Shown: positions 6,400-13,139 of the stretch, piece by piece | How the letters are laid out: every line of letters begins with the position of its first letter | Numbering within the stretch: the stretch's first letter is position 1 | NCBI GenBank assembly: GCA_018716385.1 | Contig: DVJZ01000050.1 | Location: forward strand, 1 to 34,857 | Direction: 5' to 3' | Length of the DNA stretch: 34,857 nucleotides | DNA from: Candidatus Enterenecus merdae | GTDB taxonomy: Bacteria; Bacillota; Clostridia; Oscillospirales; Oscillospiraceae | Position numbers and translations under genes: made by a program | The notes under the pieces: generated by a model | The model's input: only the letters and a program-made list of their open reading frames with translations | What the model was told of the DNA's origin: nothing | Database searches by the model: none

Positions 6400-7758
6400 T
6401 CATTGAATGATGCAAGCCTTCTTGTTTTTCCCCTTTCCTTTATGAGCGCGCGCTTCATCCGGATCCGCCGGCTGCAGCGCAAAGGAGGGAAGTAGTCTGT
6501 GCTTTTTCATGTGGTGCCTGAGGAAGGAGTTCGCATGTGAAATACGCTTAGCTGCTTCCCCATCATCGTTCATTGCATCCTCTATGATCTCCTGACTATC
6601 ACCTGGGTTTTGGGACAGTTCATACTGTGCGTAAGCGACTATATCAATGAGCTTTTGAATTTTTTTATCCGTTATTTTCTCTCCGCCTTTCTTCAGCAAC
6701 GCACCGCGGGACCTGTGAGCAAGACCTTCTCCGTTATCGTTCACTTTGCCTCTCAAATATTCCATAAGGCACGTCTGATATCCGTCTTGCATATTGCGGC
6801 GGAAAACTTTATCGGAAAGCTCCAACCTGGGCCCAAGCCAGTGTAGGAAACGCAACCGGCCTCCTTCTGTTCCAGTCTCGATCTCACGTTCCGTTGCCTC
6901 CTCTCGGGAGGGCTCATAGTGATTGCTTCCTCCAAAGTAGAGACTCCCCATCAGCAGTTCAGACGTTGAGATGCGCTGAAGCTCGTCAAACACGGATCTG
7001 CCTCTGACCACAGCAGACGCTAACCGATCGACAAGAGACTCCGTGTAGGAAAAGGATCCTCCCGCATAGTTTTCTTGCGTGAACAATCTCCTGGCTCTCA
7101 TGACAGCTTCCACTTGCTGATGCATATTCCCATGGTCATCCCATAATTTTTGTGCGGAATCCTTCTCTCCTTGTGAGATACCGCTGTCATCCAGCCGCGT
7201 TTTCGCCTCGATCAATTCCTCGATCTTCGACTTCCAATGCTTAAAGTTTTTCTCATCTTTCCGATGCTTTTTATCACACTGCACCACCGGCCCAGCCGCC
7301 ACCCCCATGGTCTGGGGCACAACCCCCATATCGGCGCTATGCTCCAAGGCCGGAGCGTCATTGACCGCCATCCCATTCTCCATGCCCGTGGGCCGCACCA
7401 GCCCCATCATCTGCTGGGCCACATGGGTGACCTCGTGCTCCAAAGAGTCCTCATACCCTGGCCCCAGGAAAATATCGCTGCCGTAAGCATAGGCTTTCGC
7501 GTCAAACTTGGCAGGCTCATCAGAATTGCGATGCACCCGGACCTGATCCATGGGCAGGCCGAACTGCCGCTCAAATTTGGCCCGCATGGCGTCTCCCAGG
7601 GGCTGCCCCCCAGACGCGGCCCGGGCAGGCTGCTCTCTCTGGCCCACCAGCATGGACAGCATGGCCTGGTTGCCCACCCCAGCGGGCCGGGCCGTCTGCT
7701 CCGGCCCCACCCCCTGGCCCTGGGCCGCCGTCCGTTGTTTCTGCAGATACTCCAACAT
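6400..7758 (-). CDS. DUF4157 (zincin-like) protein with toxin-like C-terminus and CaaX end
   Basis: A 452-residue protein starting at ATG 7758 behind GGAGGTG (7764-7770). Residues about 52-125 form a DUF4157 domain: LGDAMRAKFERQFGLP, VRVHRNSDEPA, AYAYGSDIFL and the metal-binding motif HEVTHVAQQ (His108, Glu109, His112). A linker with LEHSADMG and GPVVQ (near 155-160) follows. The C-terminal ~290 residues are helical, charged and not recognised. The last residues are Lys-rich (440-447) then Ala and Cys449-Ile-Ile-Gln, a CaaX box with a polybasic region as in Ras/Rho proteins. DUF4157 is common in effectors and toxins linked to extracellular contractile injection systems; none of that machinery is in the window, and there is no signal peptide. 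The C-terminal coding DNA is clearly less GC-rich than the N-terminal part. I infer an effector or polymorphic toxin; the activity is unknown. Confidence 0.85.
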   Translation of the reverse strand: MLEYLQKQRTAAQGQGVGPEQTARPAGVGNQAMLSMLVGQREQPARAASGGQPLGDAMRAKFERQFGLPMDQVRVHRNSDEPAKFDAKAYAYGSDIFLGPGYEDSLEHEVTHVAQQMMGLVRPTGMENGMAVNDAPALEHSADMGVVPQTMGVAAGPVVQCDKKHRKDEKNFKHWKSKIEELIEAKTRLDDSGISQGEKDSAQKLWDDHGNMHQQVEAVMRARRLFTQENYAGGSFSYTESLVDRLASAVVRGRSVFDELQRISTSELLMGSLYFGGSNHYEPSREEATEREIETGTEGGRLRFLHWLGPRLELSDKVFRRNMQDGYQTCLMEYLRGKVNDNGEGLAHRSRGALLKKGGEKITDKKIQKLIDIVAYAQYELSQNPGDSQEIIEDAMNDDGEAAKRISHANSFLRHHMKKHRLLPSFALQPADPDEARAHKGKGKNKKACIIQ

Positions 7759-7828
7759 GACGTCACCTCCCAGCTATGGTTGACCACATTTTGTCCTGTG
7801 ACTGTCCATTGCCTCTCTTGGTGAGCAG

Positions 7829-7857
7829 ATTATACAACATTAAGAAAAAAACGGCAA
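7829..7857 (-). promoter_or_regulatory. Promoter for the DUF4157 gene
   Basis: Minus strand TTGCCG (7852-7857), 17-bp spacer, TATAAT (7829-7834); leader of about 65 nt. The surrounding DNA is AT-rich relative to the region. Confidence 0.72.
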
Positions 7858-7982
7858 GTATTTTTCCAATGAGACACTCAGATAGGCGTATCGGCTCCCA
7901 TTCCCCTCATTCTACATGTCCAGAAGAGCAGGCCAGGCTGAAAGGGCAAGCAAGCCATTTGAAACTTTTGTTCGATTTTCTC

Positions 7983-8011
7983 TTGACGCGGCCCCTGTCT
8001 TTGGGTAAACT
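7983..8011 (+). promoter_or_regulatory. Promoter for the SLOG-family gene
   Basis: TTGACG (7983-7988), 17-bp spacer, TAAACT (8006-8011). The predicted transcript start near 8018 excludes the ATG at 8012 as a start codon. Confidence 0.7.
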
Positions 8012-8035
8012 ATGGAGGCGAAAGGAGGGGCGGCT

Positions 8036-8569
8036 ATGACGGAGGAACGCACCTGCTGCTTCACCGGCCACCGCCCCGGCAAGCTGCCCTGGGGGTGGGA
8101 CGAGGACGACCCCCGCTGCCAGGACCTGAAGGGAAGCATCGCCCGGGAGCTGGATGGACTGTATCGCCGGGGCTACCGCCACTTCCTGTCCGGTATGGCC
8201 CAGGGCTGCGACCTGTATTTTGCCGAGGCGGTGCTGGCCCTGCGCCAGGCCCGGCCGGACGTCACCCTGGAAGGGGCGGTGCCCTTCCCAGGCCAGGCCG
8301 ACCGCTGGCCCCCGCAGGACCGGCTGCGCTGGCGGGCGGTGCTGGACGCCTGCGATGTGGAGACGGTGGTGCAGCAGCGCTATGACCGGTTTTGTATGCT
8401 GCGCCGGGACCGATACCTGGTGGACCGCTCCGGCTGCATCCTGGCCGTGTTTGACGGCTCCCCCGGCGGCACCCGCTATACTCTGAACTACGCTATGAAC
8501 CGGCAGCTGGAGGTCCTCCTGCTGGACTTGAACCGTCCCCAGGCCTCCGCCGTGCGCCTGGCCCTGTAG
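8036..8569 (+). CDS. SLOG-family (YpsA-like/DUF1273) protein
   Basis: A 177-residue cytosolic protein, start ATG 8036 after AAAGGAGGGG. The sequence CCFTGHRPGKLPWG near the N-terminus, FLSGMAQGCDLYFAEAVL in the middle, and GCILAVFDGSPGGTRYTLNYA near the end are the hallmarks of the YpsA/DUF1273 branch of the SLOG superfamily, a Rossmann-like fold expected to bind a nucleotide or related ligand. The B. subtilis relative YpsA affects cell division and stress responses; the molecular function of this branch is otherwise unsettled. It stands alone with its own promoter, directly ahead of the infC promoter; no strong terminator separates the two. Confidence 0.87.
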   Translation: MTEERTCCFTGHRPGKLPWGWDEDDPRCQDLKGSIARELDGLYRRGYRHFLSGMAQGCDLYFAEAVLALRQARPDVTLEGAVPFPGQADRWPPQDRLRWRAVLDACDVETVVQQRYDRFCMLRRDRYLVDRSGCILAVFDGSPGGTRYTLNYAMNRQLEVLLLDLNRPQASAVRLAL

Positions 8570-8597
8570 CCTTCCCGAAGGGGCGGAAAATTTTTGG

Positions 8598-8626
8598 TTG
8601 ACAGCGGCATGCCCCTCTGCTATACT
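8598..8626 (+). promoter_or_regulatory. Promoter of the infC-rpmI-rplT operon
   Basis: Consensus-like TTGACA (8598-8603), 17-bp spacer, TATACT (8621-8626). Confidence 0.92.
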
Positions 8627-8632
8627 GTTTTT

Positions 8633-8786
8633 CGCAAAACAAAGCAGGAATGGCGCCGCCGTCCTCACCTCCAGCCACCGGCAAAGAGGTCAACAGGGAG
8701 AAAACCCGCGCGGGTCGCGCGTGTTTTTGCTGTGGATGCGGGCGTTTCTGCGCCCGCGTTTTTCTTTCTTCAGGAGGTGCTTTGCC
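8633..8786 (+). promoter_or_regulatory. infC operon leader with attenuator (L20 leader type)
   Basis: An untranslated leader of about 154 nt between promoter and infC. It holds two hairpins followed by U-runs: one at 8707-8728 (CGCGC/GCGCG then TGTTTTT) and one at 8738-8770 (GCGGGCG/CGCCCGC then a U-rich run) that ends directly before the ribosome binding site. Firmicutes infC-rpmI-rplT leaders are known to be attenuated through binding of ribosomal protein L20; the placement matches, though I did not identify the L20 site base by base. Confidence 0.8.
8738..8770 (+). terminator. Leader attenuator terminator before infC
   Basis: A 7-bp all-G/C stem (8738-8744 with 8751-8757) and U-rich tail 8759-8770, sited just 5' of the infC Shine-Dalgarno sequence so that read-through decides operon expression. 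Confidence 0.8.
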
Positions 8787-9314
8787 ATAGCTAACGCGAC
8801 CCATCAGATCAACGAGCAGATCCGTGACCGGGAGGTCCGCCTGATCGGTTCGGACGGCGGCCAGCTGGGCATCATGTCCGCGGCCGAGGCCCAGCGCCGC
8901 GCCGACGAGGAAGGGCTGGACCTGGTGAAGATCTCCCCCGCCGCCACCCCGCCGGTGTGCAAGCTCATGGACTACGGCAAGTTCAAGTTCGAGCAGGCCA
9001 AGCGGGAGAAAGAGGCCAGGAAGAACCAGCATGTGGTGGAGGTCAAGGAGATCCGTATGTCCCCTGGCATCGACATCGGCGACTTCAACACCAAGCTGCG
9101 CAACGCCCAGAAGTTCCTGGCCGAGGGCAACCGGGTGAAGGTCACCGTGCGCTTCCGGGGCCGGGAGATGGCCCACACCAACATCGGCCGGGAGCTGCTG
9201 CTGGACTTTGCCGGCCAGTGCGCCGAGCTGGCCTCCCTGGAGAAGGATCCCAAGTTGGAGGGGCGGCACATGAGCATCTTCCTGTCCGCCAAAGCGGGCA
9301 AGGCAAAGGCATAA
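8787..9314 (+). CDS. infC: Translation initiation factor IF-3
   Basis: IF-3 of 175 residues: N-domain [17 protein letters not shown], linker with [11 protein letters not shown]-domain [17 protein letters not shown] and ending [14 protein letters not shown]. It binds the 30S subunit, checks the start codon and blocks 70S assembly. No ATG, GTG or TTG is present in frame at the expected place. AGGAGG (8772-8777) sits nine bases before an in-frame ATA at 8787, giving the usual IF-3 length, so AUA is the probable start. The nearest upstream in-frame ATG (8736) lies in the attenuator and would add residues unlike IF-3. Rare starts in infC are known (AUU in E. coli) and allow self-repression. The operon continues with rpmI and rplT. 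Confidence 0.93.
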   Translation: MANATHQINEQIRDREVRLIGSDGGQLGIMSAAEAQRRADEEGLDLVKISPAATPPVCKLMDYGKFKFEQAKREKEARKNQHVVEVKEIRMSPGIDIGDFNTKLRNAQKFLAEGNRVKVTVRFRGREMAHTNIGRELLLDFAGQCAELASLEKDPKLEGRHMSIFLSAKAGKAKA

Positions 9315-9363
9315 CCCCTGCGGCGTATCCCGCCGCCATCACACAGAAAAGGAGCCAACCACC

Positions 9364-9567
9364 ATGCCGAAAATTAAAACCCACAGCGGCGCAAAAAAGC
9401 GCTTTTCGCTGACCAAGAACGGCCGCGTCAAGCGGGCACACGCCAACCGGCGCCACCTGCTCAACGGCCACGGCAAGACCACCAAGCTCAAGCGCGGCCT
9501 CCGCAAGGGCGCCTATGCCGACGTTACAAATGAGGCGACCCTCAAGCGTTTGATCCCCTACAAATAA
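9364..9567 (+). CDS. rpmI: Ribosomal protein bL35
   Basis: A 67-residue basic protein of the large subunit, start ATG 9364 behind [27 protein letters not shown], then [10 protein letters not shown] and a C-terminal LKRLIPYK are the bL35 signature, and the length is standard. Second gene of the infC-rpmI-rplT operon, 49 bases after infC. Confidence 0.98.
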   Translation: MPKIKTHSGAKKRFSLTKNGRVKRAHANRRHLLNGHGKTTKLKRGLRKGAYADVTNEATLKRLIPYK

Positions 9568-9602
9568 GCAATTTTTACGCAGCGATAGGAGGCTGAGACA
9601 CC

Positions 9603-9959
9603 ATGGCAAGAGTGAAGGGCGCGATGATGACGCGCAAGAGAAGGAAAAAGATCCTCAAACTGGCCAAGGGCTACTGGGGCGCCAAGAGCAAGCATTTCCG
9701 CATGGCCAACGAGCAGGTGATGAAGTCCCTGCAGTACGCCTACACCGGCCGGCGGCTGAAAAAGCGGGATTTTCGCCAGCTGTGGATTGCCCGCATCAAT
9801 GCCGCCTGCAAGTGCAACGGCATGAACTACTCCACTTTCATGCATGGGCTGAAGCTGGCCAATGTGGAGATCAACCGCAAAATGCTGGCTGAGCTGGCCG
9901 TCAACGATGCGGCCGCCTTCACCCAGCTGGCCGAACTGGCCAAGGGCAAGCTGGCCTGA
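9603..9959 (+). CDS. rplT: Ribosomal protein bL20
   Basis: A 118-residue large-subunit protein needed early in 50S assembly, start ATG 9603 after [38 protein letters not shown], and [20 protein letters not shown] match bL20; the length is normal. It is the last gene of the operon, followed by a strong terminator, and in Firmicutes the protein represses its own operon through the leader. Confidence 0.98.
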   Translation: MARVKGAMMTRKRRKKILKLAKGYWGAKSKHFRMANEQVMKSLQYAYTGRRLKKRDFRQLWIARINAACKCNGMNYSTFMHGLKLANVEINRKMLAELAVNDAAAFTQLAELAKGKLA

Positions 9960-9976
9960 ATTCCTCGTTACAAACC

Positions 9977-10016
9977 AAAACCGGCCCGGTTCTCCTGAGA
10001 GAACCGGGCCGGTTTT
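9977..10016. terminator. Terminator after rplT, between convergent genes
   Basis: An 18-bp perfect stem (9977-9994 with 9999-10016, loop CTGA) with A-run and T-run at its ends; it can also serve the corA transcript arriving from the other side. Confidence 0.95.
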
Positions 10017-10047
10017 TCCGCGCCCCAATGACCCCGGACAGGCAGAG

Positions 10048-10974
10048 TCAAAACAAATCCTTCTTCTTGAGAATTACCGCCACCAGCACGATGAGCGCCA
10101 CCGTGAAGAGCATGGGGAACCACCAGAACTGGTCCAGCGGCAAGCCCATCACGTTCATGCCATAAAATCCAAAGATGATATTGGGGATGGCCAACAGAAT
10201 GGTAATGGAACTGAGCACCTTCATGGTGACGTTCAGGTTGTTGGAGATGACCGAGGCAAAGGCGTCCATCATCCCTGAGATGATGGAGGAATAGATCTGG
10301 GCCATCTCAATGGCCTGGCGCACCTCGATGAGCACGTCCTCCAGCAGATCGTGGTCCTCCTCATACAGGGTGACGATGCGCCCCCGGAGGATCTTCTCCA
10401 AGGTGACCTCGTTGGCCTTCAGGGAGGTATTGAAATAGACCAGGGATTTCTCCAGGTCCAACAGTTGGATCAGCTCTTTGTTGCGCTGGGACTTGTACAA
10501 CTGCCGCTCCATATGATTATAGGTTTTGTCGATCTGCTTGAGGTATTGCAGGTAGCACTTGGCCACCAACAGCAGGATGTTGAGAATAAACCGGGTGCGC
10601 TGCTGGGTGCGCACATCCCGCACCAGCCCATCCTGCAAATCCCGCACCACCGAGGTCTCCTTCAGGCAGACGGTGATAATATGCTTGCCCGTCACAATGA
10701 TGCCCAGGGGCAGGGTAGAGTAGACCCGCCCGGTCTCGTCCTGCTCCATGGAGGGGGTGTCCACAATGATCAAAGTCTGCCCGTCCTCGCTGTCAATGCG
10801 GGAGGTCTCTTCCTCGTCCAAAGCAGCTCGCAGGAAGGTGGGGTCCACCCCCAGGCCGGAGGACACCTGCTCCAGTTCCTCCTCGCTGGGATAGACCAGG
10901 TTGACCCAGCAGCCGTCCTCCATTGCGTCCAGCCGGGCGATCTGTCCGTCCACAGTTTTGTAGATATTCAGCAT
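10048..10974 (-). CDS. corA: CorA-family divalent cation (Mg2+/Co2+) transporter
   Basis: A 308-residue inner-membrane channel protein. The start chosen is ATG 10974 (MLNIYKTVDGQ), about 11 bases after AAAGG; a GTG at 10983 is too close to that site. A soluble N-terminal alpha/beta domain and long helices (about residues 120-240) lead to two C-terminal transmembrane helices, with the family signature Tyr-Gly-Met-Asn at 271-274 at the end of the first, followed by NVMGLP. The C-terminus ends in LKKKDLF, as usual for cytosolic tails. Mg2+ is the likely main ion. The gene has its own promoter and an unusually long structured leader that probably controls it; it converges with rplT. Confidence 0.93.
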   Translation of the reverse strand: MLNIYKTVDGQIARLDAMEDGCWVNLVYPSEEELEQVSSGLGVDPTFLRAALDEEETSRIDSEDGQTLIIVDTPSMEQDETGRVYSTLPLGIIVTGKHIITVCLKETSVVRDLQDGLVRDVRTQQRTRFILNILLLVAKCYLQYLKQIDKTYNHMERQLYKSQRNKELIQLLDLEKSLVYFNTSLKANEVTLEKILRGRIVTLYEEDHDLLEDVLIEVRQAIEMAQIYSSIISGMMDAFASVISNNLNVTMKVLSSITILLAIPNIIFGFYGMNVMGLPLDQFWWFPMLFTVALIVLVAVILKKKDLF

Positions 10975-11011
10975 TGCCTTCACACCTTTCCCGAAACCGG
11001 TGAAAGGGCAG

Positions 11012-11215
11012 AAAAAGCCCGTGCGGTTCCGCGTTCTCTTGGCTCCATGAATCCATGGAGCGGCGGGCGCACGGGAGGGCAGGCTATCTGCTCAACAGGT
11101 GCGCCGCGATCGGGATGTCCATCTTCGGCCTATGGGATCGCTTGTCACGACGCATTCCACTTCCTTTCCTGTCAGGCTTAGGGCCGGGGGACGTAGCAAT
11201 CGCCCCAGCCTCTTG
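11012..11215 (-). promoter_or_regulatory. Structured corA leader with terminator/antiterminator; candidate riboswitch
   Basis: About 240 nt separate promoter and corA start. On the minus strand CCCGTGCG (11068-11075) can pair with CGCACGGG (11018-11025), enclosing a small hairpin (11043-11060) and followed by TTTTT (11012-11016): a terminator. The same left arm can instead pair with upstream GCGCAC (11099-11104), which would prevent it. Further upstream are a hairpin with AGGCT/AGCCT and GGGGC/GTCCCC arms and a GCGATC/GATCGC stem. I could not match it to M-box, Mn2+ or other known metal riboswitches. The ligand is unknown; Mg2+ or another cation is the natural guess. Confidence 0.6.
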
Positions 11216-11221
11216 GGTTCT

Positions 11222-11250
11222 ATTATATGCCGGTAAGCGGCACTTTGCAA
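11222..11250 (-). promoter_or_regulatory. Promoter of the corA transcript
   Basis: Minus strand TTGCAA (11245-11250), 17-bp spacer, TATAAT (11222-11227). Confidence 0.82.
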
Positions 11251-11305
11251 GAGCAAAGCGGGGAAAAGCCTCCCCTTTTCCAATCCCAGCAGCTTTGGAA
11301 GCGCT

Positions 11306-11346
11306 AAAAAGGAAAGGTCCGCCGGTTCACGCCGGCGGGCCTTTCC
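11306..11346 (-). terminator. Terminator of the dpaAB operon
   Basis: A 15-bp stem with one G-U pair (11311-11325 with 11332-11346) followed on the minus strand by TTTTT (11306-11310), directly after the dpaB stop. Confidence 0.92.
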
Positions 11347-11348
11347 CT

Positions 11349-11930
11349 CTACCTTCTCTCGATCAGCAGCGGCTGGAGCTGCCGCCCCCTCCGGGCCTCC
11401 TCCAGGGTCTGGATTACCTGGGTGAAGTCGGCCACCAGCGAAGTGGGCTTGCCCTGGCAGTCGTCCTGTCCGAATGGGACGAAGTAGACGTTCTTCCGGG
11501 CCAGCAACGTACCGAGGTTGGGCGCAGCGGCACTCAGCCCATCGTTGGTAGACAAAGCGATCACCAGGGGCTTCCCGTTGCGCAGGTGGGCCTTGGCCGC
11601 CATGGTCACACTGCTGTCGGTGATGCCGTGGGCCAGTTTGGCCAGGGTATTGCCCGTACAGGGGCAGATCACCAGGACATCCAGCAGGGCCTTAGGCCCG
11701 ATGGGCTCGGCCTGCTCCACCGTGGAGATGACCCGGCGGCCGCAGATGCGCTCCATCTCCCGCATGAAGTCGTGGGCGTTGCCAAAGCGGGTGTCGGTGG
11801 CGGCCACCCGCTCGGAGACGATGGGCACGATGGGGGTGTACCGGGCCGCCGCCTGCTCCAAAATGTCCAGCCCCTGGCTCAGGGTGCAAAAGGATCCGCA
11901 AAAGGCGAATCCGAGCTTGAGCTGCTCCAT
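11349..11930 (-). CDS. dpaB: Dipicolinate synthase subunit B (SpoVFB)
   Basis: A flavoprotein-like subunit of 193 residues. Start ATG 11930, eight bases after GGAG (11939-11942). The N-terminus LGFAFCGSFCTL and the later VICPCTGNTLAKLAHGITD and SVTMAAKAHLRNGKPLVIAL are typical of SpoVFB, which has the fold of flavoprotein decarboxylases. With DpaA it makes dipicolinic acid from a lysine-pathway intermediate in the mother cell; dipicolinate with Ca2+ fills the spore core and gives heat resistance. It begins two bases after the dpaA stop, so the pair is translationally coupled. Many clostridia lack dpaAB and use EtfA instead, so its presence is informative. Sigma-K control is expected from known systems; no clear sigma-K promoter was found. 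Confidence 0.95.
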   Translation of the reverse strand: MEQLKLGFAFCGSFCTLSQGLDILEQAAARYTPIVPIVSERVAATDTRFGNAHDFMREMERICGRRVISTVEQAEPIGPKALLDVLVICPCTGNTLAKLAHGITDSSVTMAAKAHLRNGKPLVIALSTNDGLSAAAPNLGTLLARKNVYFVPFGQDDCQGKPTSLVADFTQVIQTLEEARRGRQLQPLLIERR

Positions 11931-11932
11931 AC

Positions 11933-12796
11933 TCACACTCCTAACTCTTCCATGATATGATAGACGGTGTTCTGAATGTATCGGCCCGAGGTGACGGGGG
12001 CCACCTTGCCCGGCAGGGACAGGGCCCAGATCACCCGCACCCCCAGGGCGGCAGCCACGGACATATCCACCCCTCCGGGACGGGAGGCCAGGTCGATGAC
12101 CAGCGCCCCTTGCTTCATGGCCGCCAGCTCCTCCACCCCCAGTACAGGGGCGGGGACGGTGTTCACCACCAGGTCGAAGCTGCACAGCCACTCCCGCAGC
12201 CGATCCACCCCCTCCGTCTCCAGCCCCATCCCCTCGGCCATGGCCCGCTGGGCATAGCTGCGGGCGGCCACCCACGTCCGGGCCCCCAGGGCCCGCAGCC
12301 GGGGAGCCAGCGCCCGACCCAGGCGGCCAAAGCCCACCACCAGCACCCGGGCATCATGCAGGGTGATGGGCAGCTCCTCCAGCGCGATCTGGATGGCCCC
12401 CTCCGCCGTGGGCACTGCGTTGAGCTGGGCCAGCTCCTCCCGGGCAAAGTAGTCCTTCAAGACCAACTGGCTCCGTCCAGCCAGCTCCGCCAACCCCTTG
12501 CCGGCCATCCCGGCGCACAAAAGCTGTCCGGGGCGCATGGCCCCTACGATCTCCTCCAACGTATGGGCCGCGGTGGATAGCGGCGCGTTCAGCCGCCCCT
12601 CCCCATCGGCAGCGGGCAGAGGCAGGACAACGCAGTCGGCCAGTTCCAGCCCCTCCAGCGTGGGCTCACACCGCACGCCTTCCCCCTGCTCCAGGGCGAA
12701 GGCGTGCACCCCATGTCCGTCGTCGGCCAACAGGCCCGCCAGAGATGCCTGTCGGGGATCCCCTCCGATGACCCAAAAATTTTTTGTCCGCAACAT
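11933..12796 (-). CDS. dpaA: Dipicolinate synthase subunit A (SpoVFA)
   Basis: A 287-residue dehydrogenase-like subunit. Start ATG 12796 after GGGAGG; the open frame upstream is GC-rich read-through. The N-terminal domain (FWVIGGDPRQASLAGLLADD) is followed by a Rossmann domain with ARVLVVGFGRLGRALAPRL and VVNTVPAPVLG, then VIDLASRPGGVD and a C-terminal LPGKVAPVTSGRYIQNTV, all features of SpoVFA. It oxidises the cyclised lysine-pathway intermediate with NAD(P). Forms an operon with dpaB. Confidence 0.96.
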   Translation of the reverse strand: MLRTKNFWVIGGDPRQASLAGLLADDGHGVHAFALEQGEGVRCEPTLEGLELADCVVLPLPAADGEGRLNAPLSTAAHTLEEIVGAMRPGQLLCAGMAGKGLAELAGRSQLVLKDYFAREELAQLNAVPTAEGAIQIALEELPITLHDARVLVVGFGRLGRALAPRLRALGARTWVAARSYAQRAMAEGMGLETEGVDRLREWLCSFDLVVNTVPAPVLGVEELAAMKQGALVIDLASRPGGVDMSVAAALGVRVIWALSLPGKVAPVTSGRYIQNTVYHIMEELGV

Positions 12797-12932
12797 AGCA
12801 ACCTCCCTGTCTGCCCGCAGGGCGGGCGGTGTCTGTATCCTCAATGCAGTGTATTCCCCCATCCGGCGAAGGGTTCCACGGTTGGCCCAGCCTCCCCGTC
12901 CGCCCGCGACCCAGCCGGGAGGGGAACAGGAG

Positions 12933-12961
12933 AAGGGGACTGCACCGGACGCAGTCCCCTT
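12933..12961. other. Hairpin in the dpaA-pncB divergent intergenic region
   Basis: The 343 bases between dpaA and the nicotinate phosphoribosyltransferase gene hold a perfect 11-bp inverted repeat (12933-12943 with 12951-12961) and the promoter at 13004. No gene was found. The hairpin has no proper T-run on either strand and lies upstream of both genes, so its role is open. Confidence 0.5.
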
Positions 12962-13003
12962 TGTATCCCACCCGCCCCGAGCCCAATTTCCGGGCCTTTC
13001 CCC

Positions 13004-13032
13004 TTGCTTTTCCCTCCGGGACGGCATATAAT
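13004..13032 (+). promoter_or_regulatory. Promoter for the pncB-mtn operon
   Basis: TTGCTT (13004-13009), 17-bp spacer, TATAAT (13027-13032). Confidence 0.85.
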
Positions 13033-13139
13033 ATTACAATCTTGTCCGCCCCGCGGCAGGGGCCGCACGCCTGGCGCGTTCGCTCCCACCCCTATGGTCA
13101 GCCCGTGCCAGGTCCCGCTTGAAAGGATGTGCGTTTTTC

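Noticed and set aside
6400-7758. Complete contractile injection system locus
   Set aside because: No tube, sheath, baseplate or spike gene lies on either side of the DUF4157 gene in this window.
10974-11250. M-box (Mg2+) riboswitch before corA
   Set aside because: The conserved GTTAGGTGAGGCTCC and later core blocks are not present, so only an unclassified leader is reported.
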